Assembly (NCBI RefSeq): GCF_949987535.1
Contig: NC_080068.1
Coordinates: 80,749,254 to 80,813,253, forward strand
Reading direction: 5' to 3'
Source of the DNA: Balaenoptera acutorostrata
Lineage: Eukaryota; Chordata; Mammalia; Artiodactyla; Balaenopteridae
Length of the DNA: 64,000 nucleotides
Shown here: in pieces, positions 1-11,349 of the stretch
How the letters are laid out: each line of letters begins with the position of its first letter
How positions within the stretch are numbered: position 1 is the stretch's first letter
Notes under the pieces: generated by a model
The model's database searches: none
Told to the model about the DNA's origin: nothing
What the model saw: only the letters and a program-made list of their open reading frames with translations
Made by a program: the position numbers and the translations under genes

Positions 1-24
1 CCCTCAGTCAGAAATATCTCTCAT

Positions 25-366
25 GGGGACTTCCCTGGTGGCGCAGTGGTTAAGAATCCGCCTGCCAGTGCAGGGAACTCGGGTTCAATCCCTGGTCCAG
101 GAAGACCCCACATGCCACGGAGCAACTAAGCCCATGTGCCACAACTACTGAGCCCGTGTGCCATAACTACTGAAGCCTGTGCACTCTAGGGCCTGTGCTC
201 CACAACAAGAGAAGCCACCGCAACGAGAAGCCCGTGCACTGCAACAAAGAGTAGCCCCCGCTCACCGCAGCTAGAGAAAGCCCGCGTGCAGGAATGAAGA
301 CCCAACGCAACCAAAAAATAAAATTAAAAAATAAAATAAAATAAAATAAAAATTAAAAAGAAAAAA
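25..366 (+). mobile_element. CHR-type tRNA-derived SINE, full length
   Basis: Non-autonomous retroposon copied by RNA polymerase III and mobilised by L1 machinery. The head begins with the CTTCCCTGGTGGCGCAGTGG motif (a pol III A box lies within it) and a B box (GGTTCAATCC) sits near position 82. A tRNA-unrelated body with repeated 'gccacaactactgag' units follows, and the copy ends in an A-rich tail from about 316 to 366. An imperfect target-site duplication is visible: 'aaatatctctcatg' just before it and 'aaaaatctgtcatg' just after. Several substitutions relative to other copies here suggest it is not the youngest. The SINE type is known from cetaceans, hippos and ruminants. Confidence 0.93.
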
Positions 367-815
367 TCTGTCATGAAGAGTGAGGTTTTAGTACTGGGAA
401 GAATTATCCAGCAAACCTACCTGGGCAGGGAAGGGACTAAGTAGACTTCTAAGCAGTAGAAGTTGGACTTTTTGGAGGAATCCCCAAAGGCAAACGGTGG
501 AGTTTGGCCACTGGGTGAAGGACTTGGTGGACAGGCAGAACATTGAATATGGGATTTAGTAATTGACAATTCTTCATCTAGCAGCCAATGAAGCCCAGGA
601 ATATGATGGACCCAGCAACCAAGATCCAGGGCAATACCAGCTGGATTTCAGGCATGAAGTGGGAAAGAGTGACTAGTGAAAGAAGGTCATGTCCCAGGGA
701 AGGACCATCATCTCTGTATTAGCAATTTACTGTTGGTTCTTCATCTTTGCTCTGCTCTAAATAAGGCTGGTCTCCGAGTCCAAATTTATGGATCCAAATT
801 TATGGATCAATTTCT
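367..815. other. Unassigned unique DNA
   Basis: No open frame or known repeat recognised. The only structure is a 14-bp unit (ccaaatttatggat) repeated directly at about 780-807, which looks like replication slippage. Confidence 0.5.
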
Positions 816-817
816 GA

Positions 818-1012
818 AATGTGCTTCATGATGACATGCACCTGGATCACCCAGGGTGTTTGTTAAAGTATAAGCTACAAGATCCCTTCTCTGACCTAAG
901 GACCACAGTGCTTGGGGAGCCCAGGAATCTGGGTTTTAAAATGCAGTTACAAATGAACCTAGAATTTGAGGTCCACTTGCTATGGGCAATGCATATGTGG
1001 TCTCATGAGTAG
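818..1012. mobile_element. MER5A-like hAT-Charlie MITE relic
   Basis: Diverged copy of a short non-autonomous hAT transposon. It shows the diagnostic pieces 'gatcacccagggtgtttgttaaa' and, about 80 bases later, the inverted-type partner 'cttggggagcccaggaatctgggttttaaaatgc'. The open frame here is chance. Confidence 0.6.
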
Positions 1013-2364
1013 TGGTTAGCAAGCACCAAAGGGACAGGACAGAGAACACAGCAGATCATTACAAAAAATCGAAGGCTATTTAAAAATAATTATTTGAGTT
1101 GAACAGCTGGCACCAAATACTAGAATTATTTGATCAGTATAGTAAGGCAAAATGTTCCTTAGAGTAGAGATTATTAAAGAAGAAAAAATATCCTCATCCA
1201 ATTCAAATAAATTTTATTGAGCACCTACTGTATAAAAAGTAATACAGAACTTCAGAAAAGTAATAATGTGAGATAGGCTTAAAGTTACTTATTGGATTGT
1301 CCTCCCCAAGTCTTCTCCTTCTCTCTGTTGATTCTTCCTTTGGGTGGAATGCTCATAAATCACGAAGCAGTTACTTTTCAGGAGTCCAAAATAGGATTCT
1401 GTCTCAATCTTACCTCGCTATTTGAGAAATAGCAGAAAGAGTAACAGCAAAAGGGAAATTTGCTACCACATTTTTCAGGAAGACTTTTTGGGGTTCTATG
1501 TGGCTACAGTTGTAAGGTAACACACAAGGCATGCCTGTATCTGCCAGGGTTGGCAACAGTCAATTTAGAGGAAGATACAGTCCAACTCAGTTGCGAAGTC
1601 CAGCTCCTATAGTCAGTGGCTCAGAGCAGGGGTAGAGATGCAGGACCAAGTCTAAAATGCTAGCAGTAAAAGTGGAGGTGGCAAGATGGAGGTCCAGTCT
1701 TGGTTTCCTAATCAGACTATTCCTTAGCCCTGTAGCCATGGGGAGTATACGAGCCTAGGGCAGCTACAGAAGCTATGCATAAGAAAGCATTCTTTTCTGT
1801 TCACTGTCATAGAATATTCACTCCCATAACTGAAGAAGAATCAGATTTTCTACATCCTTCTAACCCCAGTGTTCAAGAAGATCATTTTTTTTTTTTTTTG
1901 CTTGGTTAAAACAGCTTTGCCAGTTTCTGGAGAAATTTGATGGAGAGTTCAGGGATTATATTTGGTTTTGCATTGAGGTCCATGTTTATTAGTTATACCA
2001 TTGATCAGTCTGCTTGTGTGACCCTGTATGGAAGAAATGCATGTGGCTGAAATAATTTTCAACTTTTCATTGAATTGTTTAAACATGCTGTCAATACACG
2101 TATGAACATAAACATATGGGATTTCTCTTGTCTGTAGAAATTTATCATCGCCTCTCCCACCCACCTGAGTAAAAACATATTTAATTTGGCCCATCCTGAA
2201 ACACTGAAGATATACAATAGTAGTTAGGCAAGAAGCAACAATCCAACTGAGTACTCAAATACAATCTTGGAGTTAAGCCCAAATGGTTGAAAAGTCTAAG
2301 AAAAATTTCTACTGTTCTTAACAGTACTGTCTGTGTATAAAATTCTGGCATACGAAATACTTCC
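1013..2364. other. Unassigned AT-rich DNA
   Basis: No gene or confidently named repeat. A run of 15 T lies at 1885-1899. Two short minus-strand frames of 74-81 codons (1949-2405) show no recognisable protein features. Confidence 0.5.
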
Positions 2365-2490
2365 AGATGCTTTGGAACTAGATAGAGGTGGTGGTTGCAT
2401 AGCATTGTTAATGTACTAATGCCACTGAATTGTTCACTTTATAGTGGTTAATTTTATGCCATATGAATTTCACCTCAATTTTTTAAAAAA
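2365..2490 (+). mobile_element. L1 3'-end fragment (old L1M type)
   Basis: Matches the tail of mammalian L1 elements: 'ggtggtggttgcatagcattgt', 'aatgtactaatgccactgaattgt' and 'ggttaattttatgccatatgaatttcacctcaatttttt', then an A-rich end. A possible short TSD (gaaatactt-c) occurs at about 2354 and 2491. The 5' limit is uncertain. Confidence 0.6.
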
Positions 2491-2495
2491 GAAAT

Positions 2496-3800
2496 ACTTT
2501 CTGAACTATTCATCTCCTTATAACTGAGAACTTAAATGTAAAAGGACTCTACTCTTTGTATCATCCTTTCCTTCTTTATAGATACATCTGATACATCTGA
2601 GCCACTGATACAGATACATCTAAGCCACTGCTTTCAAAGGCTTAGAGAGAACATTCTGTTTCCCCTCAACTGATTTTTCTTTCCCATTGCGCAAACATTG
2701 ATTCTTTCCCCTGCCCTCCACTGCCCCCACCCCCCAGCTCTTTATGTGCAATTAGTTCTGCCTGGGCTTGCAATTGAGAATCTTTGGGGTCTGAGTCTGA
2801 TGCTAATGCAGTTTTTCTTGCAGCAAACAGAGCAGAGGGGTTGATGTATTCTCGATGGTGTTGGTGATCTCAGTATGTCTTTACTTATACTCTGTTGTGG
2901 GATATCAGGAAAGACAGGTGAGGGCAGTCTTTCTGGGGTTATGGAGGCTAGGCTTCATCGGCAGGTGGGCAAGTGCTCCCTGGACTGCTGTTCATGAGCC
3001 ATCACTCATGGGGAAGCTGGAAGGGAAAGGAGAGATTCTATCACCCTCCCCGCCCCACCAATTGGTGCTATAACAAGCTGAAGCACATACTCTGTAAATG
3101 CCCTGTTCCCTCCCACCCAGTCACTAATACAAGGCAGGTGGAACTATTCCTTCCTTTCTTTAAGCTTCTCTTTTATTTGTTAAAATAAAATCCACATTCA
3201 TATATACAATTTTCTCTTGTACATGATCTCATTTAGCGTTCACGAGTCTGTGAAATACGGAGAGTTGCAGAAGAGAACACCAAAGCTCATAGACCTCACC
3301 TGGCTTGCCCAGACCACTTTTCTAAAAAGACACGGAAATACTAGCACTTGAATATGGGGCTTTCAATAACCTCATTCTTTCTACTTCATCAAGTTATTGC
3401 GCTATGCTCCCTCCTGAGAGTGTGCCTGCAGACGGCTTACTTCCTTGTGATGGCTCTTCTAGCCAGTGCCCCTGGTCGGGCCACCATGCATGTCTGTGCA
3501 AGCTGTGTGCTGCATACTTCCGGAAGGCACTATTCACAAGGACTGTTCAGTGTTATGGCCCTGGGTGTTGGCATTCTTTTTATCTGATATTGGGTGGAGA
3601 GACAAAGATGGTTATGATGTATTCCCTGGAGCTCACAGCCAACCTTTACAGTCAGTGCTCTGTTGCAGAGTAGGACCTACTAAACCATTCCGAGAGTCAG
3701 CTGAACCTGCTTCATGTACTTAGTGTTATTTTCTCAATGTTTTTCCAAAGTCAAGAAACATCTTCACAACTGATTTAAAAATTTTTTAAGTATAAAATAT
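2496..3800. other. Unassigned DNA with a possible MIR scrap
   Basis: An imprecise tandem repeat of 'gatacatctgagccactg' is present at about 2581-2631. The stretch 3225-3330 resembles the body of a MIR SINE but is too diverged for certainty. Overlapping plus-strand frames of 70-90 codons at 2855-3723 occupy the same DNA in several frames and look non-coding. Confidence 0.45.
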
Positions 3801-3804
3801 CAGC

Positions 3805-3955
3805 TTTCACATCTGTAAACGGAGATAATATTTTACCCTTGTGTACTTATCTGGTCACACATCTACTCTGGTTTCTTGTGAGGATCAAATAGTTACTCTA
3901 GGTGAAAACACTCGGTGAAATGTAAAGCACCTGGCAATATAAGCGGTGTAAGGCA
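3805..3955 (+). mobile_element. MIR SINE fragment
   Basis: Has the MIR 3' half in order: 'catctgtaaacggagataata', 'cttgtgaggatcaaatag', and 'tgtaaagcacctggcaat'. The 5' tRNA-like half is missing. Confidence 0.65.
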
Positions 3956-4438
3956 CCACTACTTTACTTAAACATAGTTTATAGAGAAACATACATACTC
4001 GGCACACTCAAGCATACATACATGTAATAGAAATAGATACTGAGAAGTACAGCTGGATAGATAGAGAAGGGAAACACCTCTTGACTGAAGAAAGAGAAAC
4101 AGAAGATAGAAAGGAGGAAAGAATGGGTAAATGGTTGTTACAGGCGGTAGGAAGGTGAGACTATGTGGTGAGATAAGAACAAACTCCAGCACTTTCTAGG
4201 GTGGAGATAAAAAGGCTTAAACGAATTAACCTGGGTTCACTGAGTTAGCGGCCTAGGAGAGCAACAGAGGTGTGGAGTTAACCTTTACAGGGAACACAGG
4301 CAATGCTTCAGGGGGAGCTGACAACCCACACATAAGATAGAAATGTTAAAAAATGAAGCAATTTGTATTATTCTTGGTGTGTTAAGAACCAGGTTTGAGT
4401 TGTTTAAATTCAACTCTTCTGAAAAAGAAGATCAGCAT
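3956..4438. other. Unassigned unique DNA
   Basis: No repeat or gene recognised. Confidence 0.5.
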
Positions 4439-4785
4439 TACTATGGACTACAAGTGTATCCCCCAATTCATATGTTGAAGACCTAAACCCCCATGTGAAT
4501 GAGATAGGGCCTTTAAGGAGGTGATTAAGGTTAAGTGAAGTCATAAGGGTGGAGCCTTAATCCAGTAGAACTGGTGCCCTTATAAGAGGAGGAAGGGAGA
4601 GCAGAGCCCCTTTCGCCAAACAAGACCACAGAGAGAAGGCCAGCGTTCTCACCGCAACCAGACCATCCTGGCACCTTGATCTCGGACTTCCAAACTCCAG
4701 AACTGTGAGAAAATAAGTTTATGTTGTTTAAGCCACCCATTCTATGGTATTTTGTTATGGCAGCCTGAGCTGACTCGTACAAGCA
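4439..4785 (+). mobile_element. Solitary MLT1-type MaLR LTR
   Basis: Long terminal repeat of an ancient ERVL-MaLR retrotransposon. Ordered matches are 'tatggactacaagtgtatcccccaattcatatgttgaag', 'gatagggcctttaaggaggtgattaaggttaagtgaagtcataagggtggagcc', 'cccttataagagga', 'aactccagaactgtgagaaaataa' (polyadenylation region) and 'tggtattttgttatggcagcctgagctgactcgtaca'. No internal gag-like sequence is attached, so it is a solo LTR. The minus-strand 103-codon frame across it is chance. Confidence 0.8.
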
Positions 4786-5400
4786 TAAAGATGAACAAAA
4801 TGAAGCAGTTTTTGTTAACATAAGATCTGGCATCTTTGGCAATTCATCCTAAAGTGTACTGAGGGGGTACAGTCATAGATTAAGTGACTTACCAGTTTCA
4901 TTTACTGTACAACAGAATAAGTTAATGCTTCTAACTAGTTTCTTTGAGAGTCTCAGCTCATATAAATTATAATTTTACCTTTTTTCTTAAAACTGATATT
5001 CATGGTTTAACTGTGGTTGTTAAATTTGCATGCTAAAACCCACTGCTGAATTTAACTGATATCAATACTATTTACTTATATCAATAGTAATTCTGCTACC
5101 TTTCACTTACTGCAATGTGCTTTTCTCTGTAATAAAGTTTCATTACCTGGAAAATACTGAACACAACTATTATTCTGTGAAAGAATTTCAATCTAAAATG
5201 GAACCAGAGGATATAAAATGGAAAATCTCACACATGTGCCCTTAGGAAAACAAATCTTAAGGGCTGAGAAACTGTTTTCTTGTAAAAGCCTGATTTACAG
5301 AAAACTGATAATATTGGAATTTTCTTAAATGATAGGGAGTTGGTGAGGGATTGCCTCATATCATCAACCCTGGGAAATTAGGCTTATGGTTTCCAGAGGC
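4786..5400. other. Unassigned AT-rich DNA
   Basis: No gene and no confident repeat; no long microsatellite. Confidence 0.5.
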
Positions 5401-5745
5401 ATGAACAAGAAATGACCCACGTGGGGTTGGTCTCGCAAAATAAGCTGAATTGAGCTTTGTTTGTATGACTGGGCTGGTTTTTGTGTGCTTAGGGAATTTT
5501 CAAAGCCGTTCTCCGTTTGTTTTTGACTTTAACAGACTCTCACTGAACTCTGCCCTCTTTACATTCCCTGCCCATAAAGACAGCCTCCCTCAAACCCTCA
5601 GCGGACTCACCTGTAGTTTGCTACAGTTTGTGTGTCTCGAATTGCAGTTCTTCTGCTATTCCCGAATAAACTCACCTTTTTACAATTTTGAGCTTGCCTC
5701 ATGTTACCCTTTTATTTAGGTCGACAATTCTCTAGAAACACTGGA
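5401..5745 (+). mobile_element. LTR-like sequence, family uncertain
   Basis: The order of elements resembles an endogenous-retrovirus LTR 3' half: a TATA-like 'cccataaag' near 5570, pyrimidine-rich sequence, a polyadenylation signal 'gaataaa' near 5664, then 'ttttatttaggtcgaca' near 5710 like the end of some ERV LTRs. I cannot assign a family and see no retroviral coding sequence next to it. Confidence 0.4.
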
Positions 5746-5934
5746 GCAAAGGAAGCGACCAAAAGGGTGAAAAGGGTTGGGTAACAGAACTGCAGGGAAT
5801 GGAACGATTCTGGGATTTGCAGTTCATTTAATCGGTTCCAAAGTATCAATACAAGTTACAACCCTAGCCTCAAACATTTGCCTTAAGAAACTGAGAACAG
5901 AGAAATGTGCAAGGATTCCTTTTAAAGAGCGTCT
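5746..5934. other. Unassigned DNA
   Basis: Short unique-looking spacer between the LTR-like piece and the palindromic relic. Confidence 0.4.
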
Positions 5935-5937
5935 GCC

Positions 5938-6052
5938 TCGCAGGGTGACTGACCATTTCGGTTTGCTCAGGACTGTCCCAGTTTGAGCACTGAAAGTCCC
6001 AGGAGCCCCCTCGTTCCCAGGCAAGGCAGGACAGTCGGTGTTGCTAACAAGA
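5938..6052. mobile_element. Short palindromic MITE relic
   Basis: The left part 'ggtgactgaccatttcggtttgctcagg' is roughly complementary in reverse to the right part 'cccaggcaaggcaggacagtcggtg', with 'actgtcccagtttgagcactgaaagtccc' in the middle. This matches a common ancient mammalian inverted-repeat DNA transposon whose name I am not certain of. A 69-codon plus-strand frame overlaps it and is not considered real. Confidence 0.5.
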
Positions 6053-6234
6053 CAGTCACGGTCCCTGCTCCTTTTGAGCTTTCATTCTGGAAGAGTGCTC
6101 AGAGATCTGTATGGATTAGATAGGAAGGAATAAGAGTGGGAAGAGCACAGGGCTGAGGACCACCAGCCTTTGTGTGGGCACAGAAGCAGGAGGAGGGAGC
6201 GTGGAATGGTGTCACAGAAGACCAGAAAGGACAG

Positions 6235-6640
6235 AATGGTAATATTCCAAACATTTGTACAGAGCTCTCTAAAGCAATGGAAAATGGACAAAGCACATGG
6301 ACAGATAATTCACAGAAGCAGAAGAACTAATGCCAGTAAGCATGAAAGATAATGCTCAACTCTATTAATACTCACAGAACTGCAAATGTAAACACATGTG
6401 ATCAGATCTTTTTTGCTTATCAAACTGATAGAGAAAAATAATAATACTTAGTGGTGTCTAGGCAATAATGAAATGGGCACTCAGACACAGGGTGCCAGTA
6501 AAAATGGGTAGAACCTTGCTGAGTATGTAATTTGGCAGTAGGTATAAAATTCCACTTTTAGAAATCCATCCTACTTATATAAAGACTTGTGTACAAAGAA
6601 GTTCAGCAATTTTTAGCTTATATCTTGGCCTTATTCCATA
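6235..6640 (+). pseudogene. Ancient L1 ORF2 C-terminal remnant
   Basis: Eroded sense copy of the region of L1 ORF2 that follows the reverse transcriptase. It retains 'aagcatgaaagataatgctcaact', 'ctgcaaatgtaaacacatgtgatcagat' and 'ctgatagagaaaaataataat', in the same order as L1M consensus sequences. Stops and indels are throughout. The downstream L1-tail sequence from 6845 may belong to the same insertion. Confidence 0.6.
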
Positions 6641-6844
6641 AGTGACTTTTAATTTATCAGTGTTAATATAAACAAAACTGAGAGTAAAATTGCCCACCAT
6701 AATTACTAATTCACATAATGGGACAGAATTCTGCTCAGTTTCTATTTTTCTAATTCTGAGAAATTAAAAAATAGAGAAACATACATAGTATAAAGTAACT
6801 GTCCCCACAGCTCAGCTTGAAAACTCAACTTATGGTCATATTTT

Positions 6845-8300
6845 CAAGTGATTTTTAAAAAATTAATAGATTATTTTTTAGAACAGTTTTAGACCTATAG
6901 ACAAATCGAGCAGAGTACTGGAAGTTCCCTTATACCACCACTCTCCCTCAGTTTTCCCTTATTTTAACATCTTCCATTAGTATGGGACATTTGTTACAAT
7001 TATTGGACTAATATTGGTACATTTTATGAGCTAAAACACATAGTTTATTCAGATTTCCTTAGTTTTTACTTAATGCACTGTTTTTCCTGTTCCAGGATGC
7101 CGTATTACATTTAGTTGTCATTTCTCCTTAGGCTCCTCTTGAGTGTGTAACATTTTCTAAGGTTTTCTTTGTTTTTGATGACCTTGATCATTTTGAGGAG
7201 TATTAGTCACGTATTTTGTAGGATGTACCCTATTGGAATTTGTTTGATATTTTTCTCATTATTAGACTGGAGTTAGGGGTTTGGGGGAGGAAGATCACAG
7301 AACTGCTATATTTTCCTCATGTTAATGGTATTTACTCTTAATATAATTTGAATGTTGATATTGACCTTCATCACCTGGCTGAAGTAGTATTTGTTGGGTT
7401 TCTCTACCGTAAGGTTACCTCCCAAGCCCCATTTTCACACTGTACTCTTTAGAAGGAAGTCACCATGTGTAGCCCACTCTTAAGGGGTGGGAGTTATGCG
7501 CCCCTCCTTTAGGGTGGAGTATCTACAAAATTTACATAATCTACCTAATTTGGTATTGTGCACAGAATTTATTAATTTATCCAATTACTTTTATATCAGT
7601 AGGGAGTCGTGGCTATTTTATACTTTGGGTTATATTCCAATGCTACTTTATTTTGTTGCTCAAATTTTTCCAGCTTTGGCCTTTTGGAAGCTCTTTCACT
7701 TCGCTCCTGGGTCCCTTTAACATGCCCCCACCATTGTGGCAATTTTTATTTTTTAAGAACTACTAACTTTCTGGCATAAGATGCTCCAGGCTTAGCTTGT
7801 GTATATTCTGCTCCCCTCTCAGAATCACCCATTTCTCCAAGGAGCCCCTGCTCCTTTTATTGGAGAATGGAATTAGAAACCAAGATCTGGGTGCTCGATG
7901 TGCTTGCTGCTACCGCAGTTCATTTCTTTTACGCCCTCTCAGAATTATATGTGTGTGCGCTAACCTGTGTATATACACATGTCAATAAATATTCCCATAG
8001 GTAACCATCTGTGCTCCATATCAAGTTGTTCATCATACACTTAAATCTATTTTAAAATGAAATGAGTTCTCCATAAACTTCATAACATCTCCAACTCTAA
8101 CCTCTCACCACATGGATTATTCTAGCCACCTCCCCTTGCTGATCTGTACATTTCAAATCCACCTGTGAGAAACCTGGATCCCACCATCTGCCATTCATTT
8201 ACTTAGTTGTTCAATTCCAGTATACCTGATAGCAGTACCAGAATTTTGAGCCTCCATCCCTGTAGGAAATGGTCTTATTGACAAGAGTACAGTACTTAAG
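6845..8300. mobile_element. Ancient L1M 3' UTR block
   Basis: Long non-coding tail of an old L1 subfamily. Recognisable pieces are 'ttttttagaacagttttagacctatagac', 'catttgttacaattattggac', 'cttttattggagaatggaattagaaaccaagatctgggtgctcgatgtgcttgctgctac' and 'gagaaacctggatcccaccatctgccattcatttactt'. No coding sequence remains. Orientation is not certain from this piece alone. Confidence 0.6.
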
Positions 8301-8925
8301 CATAGTTCCTTTTACCTTTAGTCTTACCGACTCCATTTATTTCCAATAGACATTTTCTAAATAAAAGAAATAAAACATAGCAGATAAAGTTGAATTCCCC
8401 TTTGACCTGCAAATCCAGGCTGATTCTCCTCTTCCTTCCCCAGATGCACAAATTATAAGTTTGCACATATACTCTTTCAGTCTATTTTTATACTTTATAC
8501 ATACAAATATATACTTATGGGCATTCTATTTTAACATTTACATAAATTATATAGGGGGCATATTCTACCCTTCTTTCATTCTTATATTTTTTTGTGATTA
8601 GTCTATGTTGATAAATTTAGATCTAGTCCATTCTTTGTATAACCAAAATATTCCATCATAAGAATATTCCACATTTTCTTCACCACTTTTTTTTTTACTG
8701 ACAAGTATTTAGATTCTTGCAATTTCTTTTTTGCTTTTATAAATAATACCATACTAAATATCCCATCAAGTTAGCAAATATTGAGGGCATTATGTCAGTA
8801 GAAATAGCATTAATTTATGTTAACATATACAAAGTCCCATGCTCAGACTTGATATGTAGCTCCATACTGAAAAATACGAATTCCAGTCATGCTTTAGTGC
8901 CTATGAAGCCTGGTTCTTACAGCCA
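8301..8925. other. Unassigned AT-rich DNA, possible L1 scraps
   Basis: 8560-8770 contains phrases reminiscent of antisense L1 sequence ('tgatagtctatgttgat'-like and 'aataataccatactaaatat'), but they are too diverged to call. Confidence 0.4.
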
Positions 8926-9415
8926 CTGTGCAGCTGGCCGGGTCCTTATCCTGGCCTGGGTGCATCGTCCAATGCCTGGCCCGGAGCAGGCTCTCACTGC
9001 CCCTCCTGCTGCCTCGCAGGGGTCAGCCCTGGTCAGTGTGTCTAAGGGTTCCTTCAGAACTGCCTGTGCGTGTGCAGACCCTCCTGAGGCCTTTCAGCGC
9101 TGCTTTGAAAGCCTTACAAAAGAAGCTGAATCGCCCATGCATGTACTGCTGGTCCACAGTTCCAAGAAAAGTTTCTTTTTTTGAACTGGGGACAGAGCAG
9201 ACAGGCCTAGGAGGAAGCCTGACCTGTGCACCATGGGCCTGAGAACTGGACAGAAGAAAGCTGGCTCATTAAGTGTTAGCTGTCTTAATGCCAAGAACAG
9301 TGTTATTAATGGGTACCCATTACTAAGGCCTGGGCTTATGAAGACCTGCTGCAACTTGCAAGTGTCCCCTTCAGTATATGCCTAATCTGTAACTGGAATT
9401 CCACAACTGAGTCCT
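8926..9415. other. Unique block with a GC-richer core
   Basis: 8930-9240 is clearly richer in G+C than its flanks and carries a 130-codon plus-strand frame (8792-9184) plus shorter frames on both strands. I see no protein family motif, splice-site pattern or repeat, and the frame ends in a short Phe run from a T tract. It could be an old exon, a regulatory element or chance. Confidence 0.35.
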
Positions 9416-9541
9416 TCTAAAAACTGTAATTTGAAAAGATACATGCAACCCAAAGTTCATAGCAACACTATTTACAATAGCCAAGACAAGGAAACAACCT
9501 AAGTGCCCATCAACAGATGATTGGCTTAAGAAGCTGTAGTG

Positions 9542-9582
<41 letters not shown>

Positions 9583-9985
9583 AACTACAATGGAATATTA
9601 CTTAGCCATAAAAGAGAATGAAATACTTGGTGAAATAAGTCAGAAAGACAAATACTATATGATATCACTTGTATGTGTAATTTAAAAAATTATACAAATC
9701 TATACACAAAGCAGAAACAGACTCACAGATATAGAAAAGAAACTTATGGTTACCACAGGGGAGAGGGACAAATTAAGAGTACAGAATTAATAGATACAAA
9801 ATATTATACATAAAATAAGCAACAAAGACTTACTGTATAGCACAGGGGATTATATCCAATATCTTGTATTAACCTAAAATGGGATATAATCTGCAAAAAA
9901 AACCCTGAATTACTATGCTATACACCTGAAACTAATGCAATATTGTAAATCACCTATACTTCAATTTAAAAATCCTAATATCTTG
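9416..9985 (+). mobile_element. 5'-truncated L1, sense copy
   Basis: Carries the end of L1 ORF2 ('catagcaacactatttacaatagccaagacaaggaaacaacc', 'actacaatggaatattacttagccataaaag', 'gtgaaataagtcagaaagaca') to about 9685, then the artiodactyl-type L1 3' UTR ('acttactgtatagcacaggggattatatccaatatcttg', 'tatacacctgaaactaatgcaatattgtaaatcacctatacttcaattt') and an A-rich end. An AT microsatellite has grown inside it. No clear TSD was found. Confidence 0.88.
9544..9580. repeat. (AT)n microsatellite
   Basis: About 18 uninterrupted AT units inside the L1 ORF2 remnant, so length polymorphism is likely. Confidence 0.97.
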
Positions 9986-10375
9986 TATAATATTCTCTTT
10001 CCTTGTTCTGAGTCCCTCCCCTTCCCACTTCCCAATCTCAGCACACAGGCTCTGCTCAGACCCACCCCTCCCTTCCATGTTGGCTAATTTCCTTGGGACC
10101 AAACTCATATGTTTTGGTTTTCCTTTCCTGGAGATAAGACATTATTGTAGGCTTTCATGTAACCATCTCTTGAAGGGGCCCTCCACCAGTCCTCTCATCT
10201 CTGCTAACTTGTCTGAATTCTGGGATAAGGGCAGTTTATTTAAGATCATTCTAGGATGCATCTTCTAGTAATTTCAGTGATTGTGCCTATTATAAAGTAA
10301 CAACTCATTTATCCAGCACCACTAGTCTTTTCATAAGGGAAGAATATGAACTTATAAATTGAAATTATAAGCCAT
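9986..10375. other. Unassigned DNA
   Basis: Pyrimidine-rich near 10010-10080 (repeated 'ccctcccctt' phrases). No gene or known repeat. Confidence 0.45.
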
Positions 10376-10560
10376 TAACTCATTTGATCCTTATGACGAT
10401 GTGCATTACTGCTTCCACCTTAAAGCTGAGAAATCTAAGGAGCAGAGAGGTCAAGTAACTTGCTTAAGATCTCACAGCTGGTTAAAGATGGAGCCCAACT
10501 CTGAGCCCAGGTGTCTCTAACTCCACAGTCCATGATCTTTCTACCATATCATACTTTCTT
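10376..10560 (-). mobile_element. MIR SINE, antisense
   Basis: Reads as the complement of MIR: 'aaagctgagaaatctaaggagcagagaggtcaagtaacttgcttaagatctcacagctggttaaagatggagcccaactctgagcccaggtgtctctaactcc'. Well preserved core. Confidence 0.85.
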
Positions 10561-10724
10561 CAGAAAGACTTCCAAATAGACAGTTTATCCGTTTAGACAT
10601 CTTAAAACCTATTTAAACAAATTTCAATAGAAAAAAATGTCTAAGCTGTCTTTCATACTTTCATTTCACCTAGATATGTGTTGAGCTTCACCCATTGTCC
10701 TCTGTTTAACTTTTATTGATGAGC

Positions 10725-10925
10725 TGGCCCTGAAAGTGGTTAAGAGCACAGGCCCTCTGCTGTGTGATCTTCGGCAAGTTACCTAACCTCTCTGTGCTCC
10801 AGCTTCTTTATCTGTCAACTGCAGATTAGAACAGTGCCAATTTCTGTGGGTTGTCATGTGGATTAATAGCATTAAAATAAGTAAGAGAATTAGAATGGTA
10901 ACTGATAAATAAGTGCTCACACTTT
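10725..10925 (+). mobile_element. MIR SINE
   Basis: Ordered match to MIR: 'gtggttaagagcacaggccctctgctgtgtgatcttcggcaagttacctaacctctctgtgctccagcttctttatctgtcaact', then the 3' part 'catgtggattaatagcattaaaataagtaag'. It lies 165 bases from an antisense MIR, so a transcript through both could fold. Confidence 0.87.
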
Positions 10926-11329
10926 TATTATTGATGAATTAGTCAATGATCTATCACTGTTGAAGTGTTGACCCAACTCATTTATACATTTCTCTTTTGT
11001 CCTGTAAATGTCAGGCTGTGAGCTGTGACTTTTCCTGCTGTCTCTATAACTATTTTTGGCAGTCTTCCTTTACTAGACCTAATGTGGAATCAGAAACTAG
11101 ACCAACCAATTCTTATAGAACTGTATGTTAAATCTGAATGTCATCTGAAGAAGATTTTTCATGGCTTTAGTATAGTTTCATTACAGCTACTTCTGGAGCA
11201 TAAAAGGTAATTTATCTTCATTTCTTAGTGTTAGATTTTTATTTTTGAGGGCACTGGAAGGCTGATCTCCAGATGAGGAAAATGTAATTCTGTATAATGT
11301 GGAGAAGTCTAGTGTAGGCAATGGTCATT
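10926..11329. other. Unassigned DNA
   Basis: No repeat or gene recognised. Confidence 0.45.
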
Positions 11330-11346
11330 AAAAAAAAAAAAAAAAA
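11330..11346. repeat. Poly(A) run
   Basis: Seventeen consecutive A at the left edge of an old L1 tail. Confidence 0.95.
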
Positions 11347-11349
11347 CAA

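Noticed and set aside
25..130. tRNA gene
   Set aside because: The A and B boxes belong to the tRNA-derived head of a SINE; there is no cloverleaf of a working tRNA. The same applies to the other SINE heads.
4531..4842. 103-codon minus-strand frame
   Set aside because: Lies across a MaLR LTR and shows no protein features.
9544..9580. AT-rich origin or promoter element
   Set aside because: A plain dinucleotide microsatellite within an L1 remnant.
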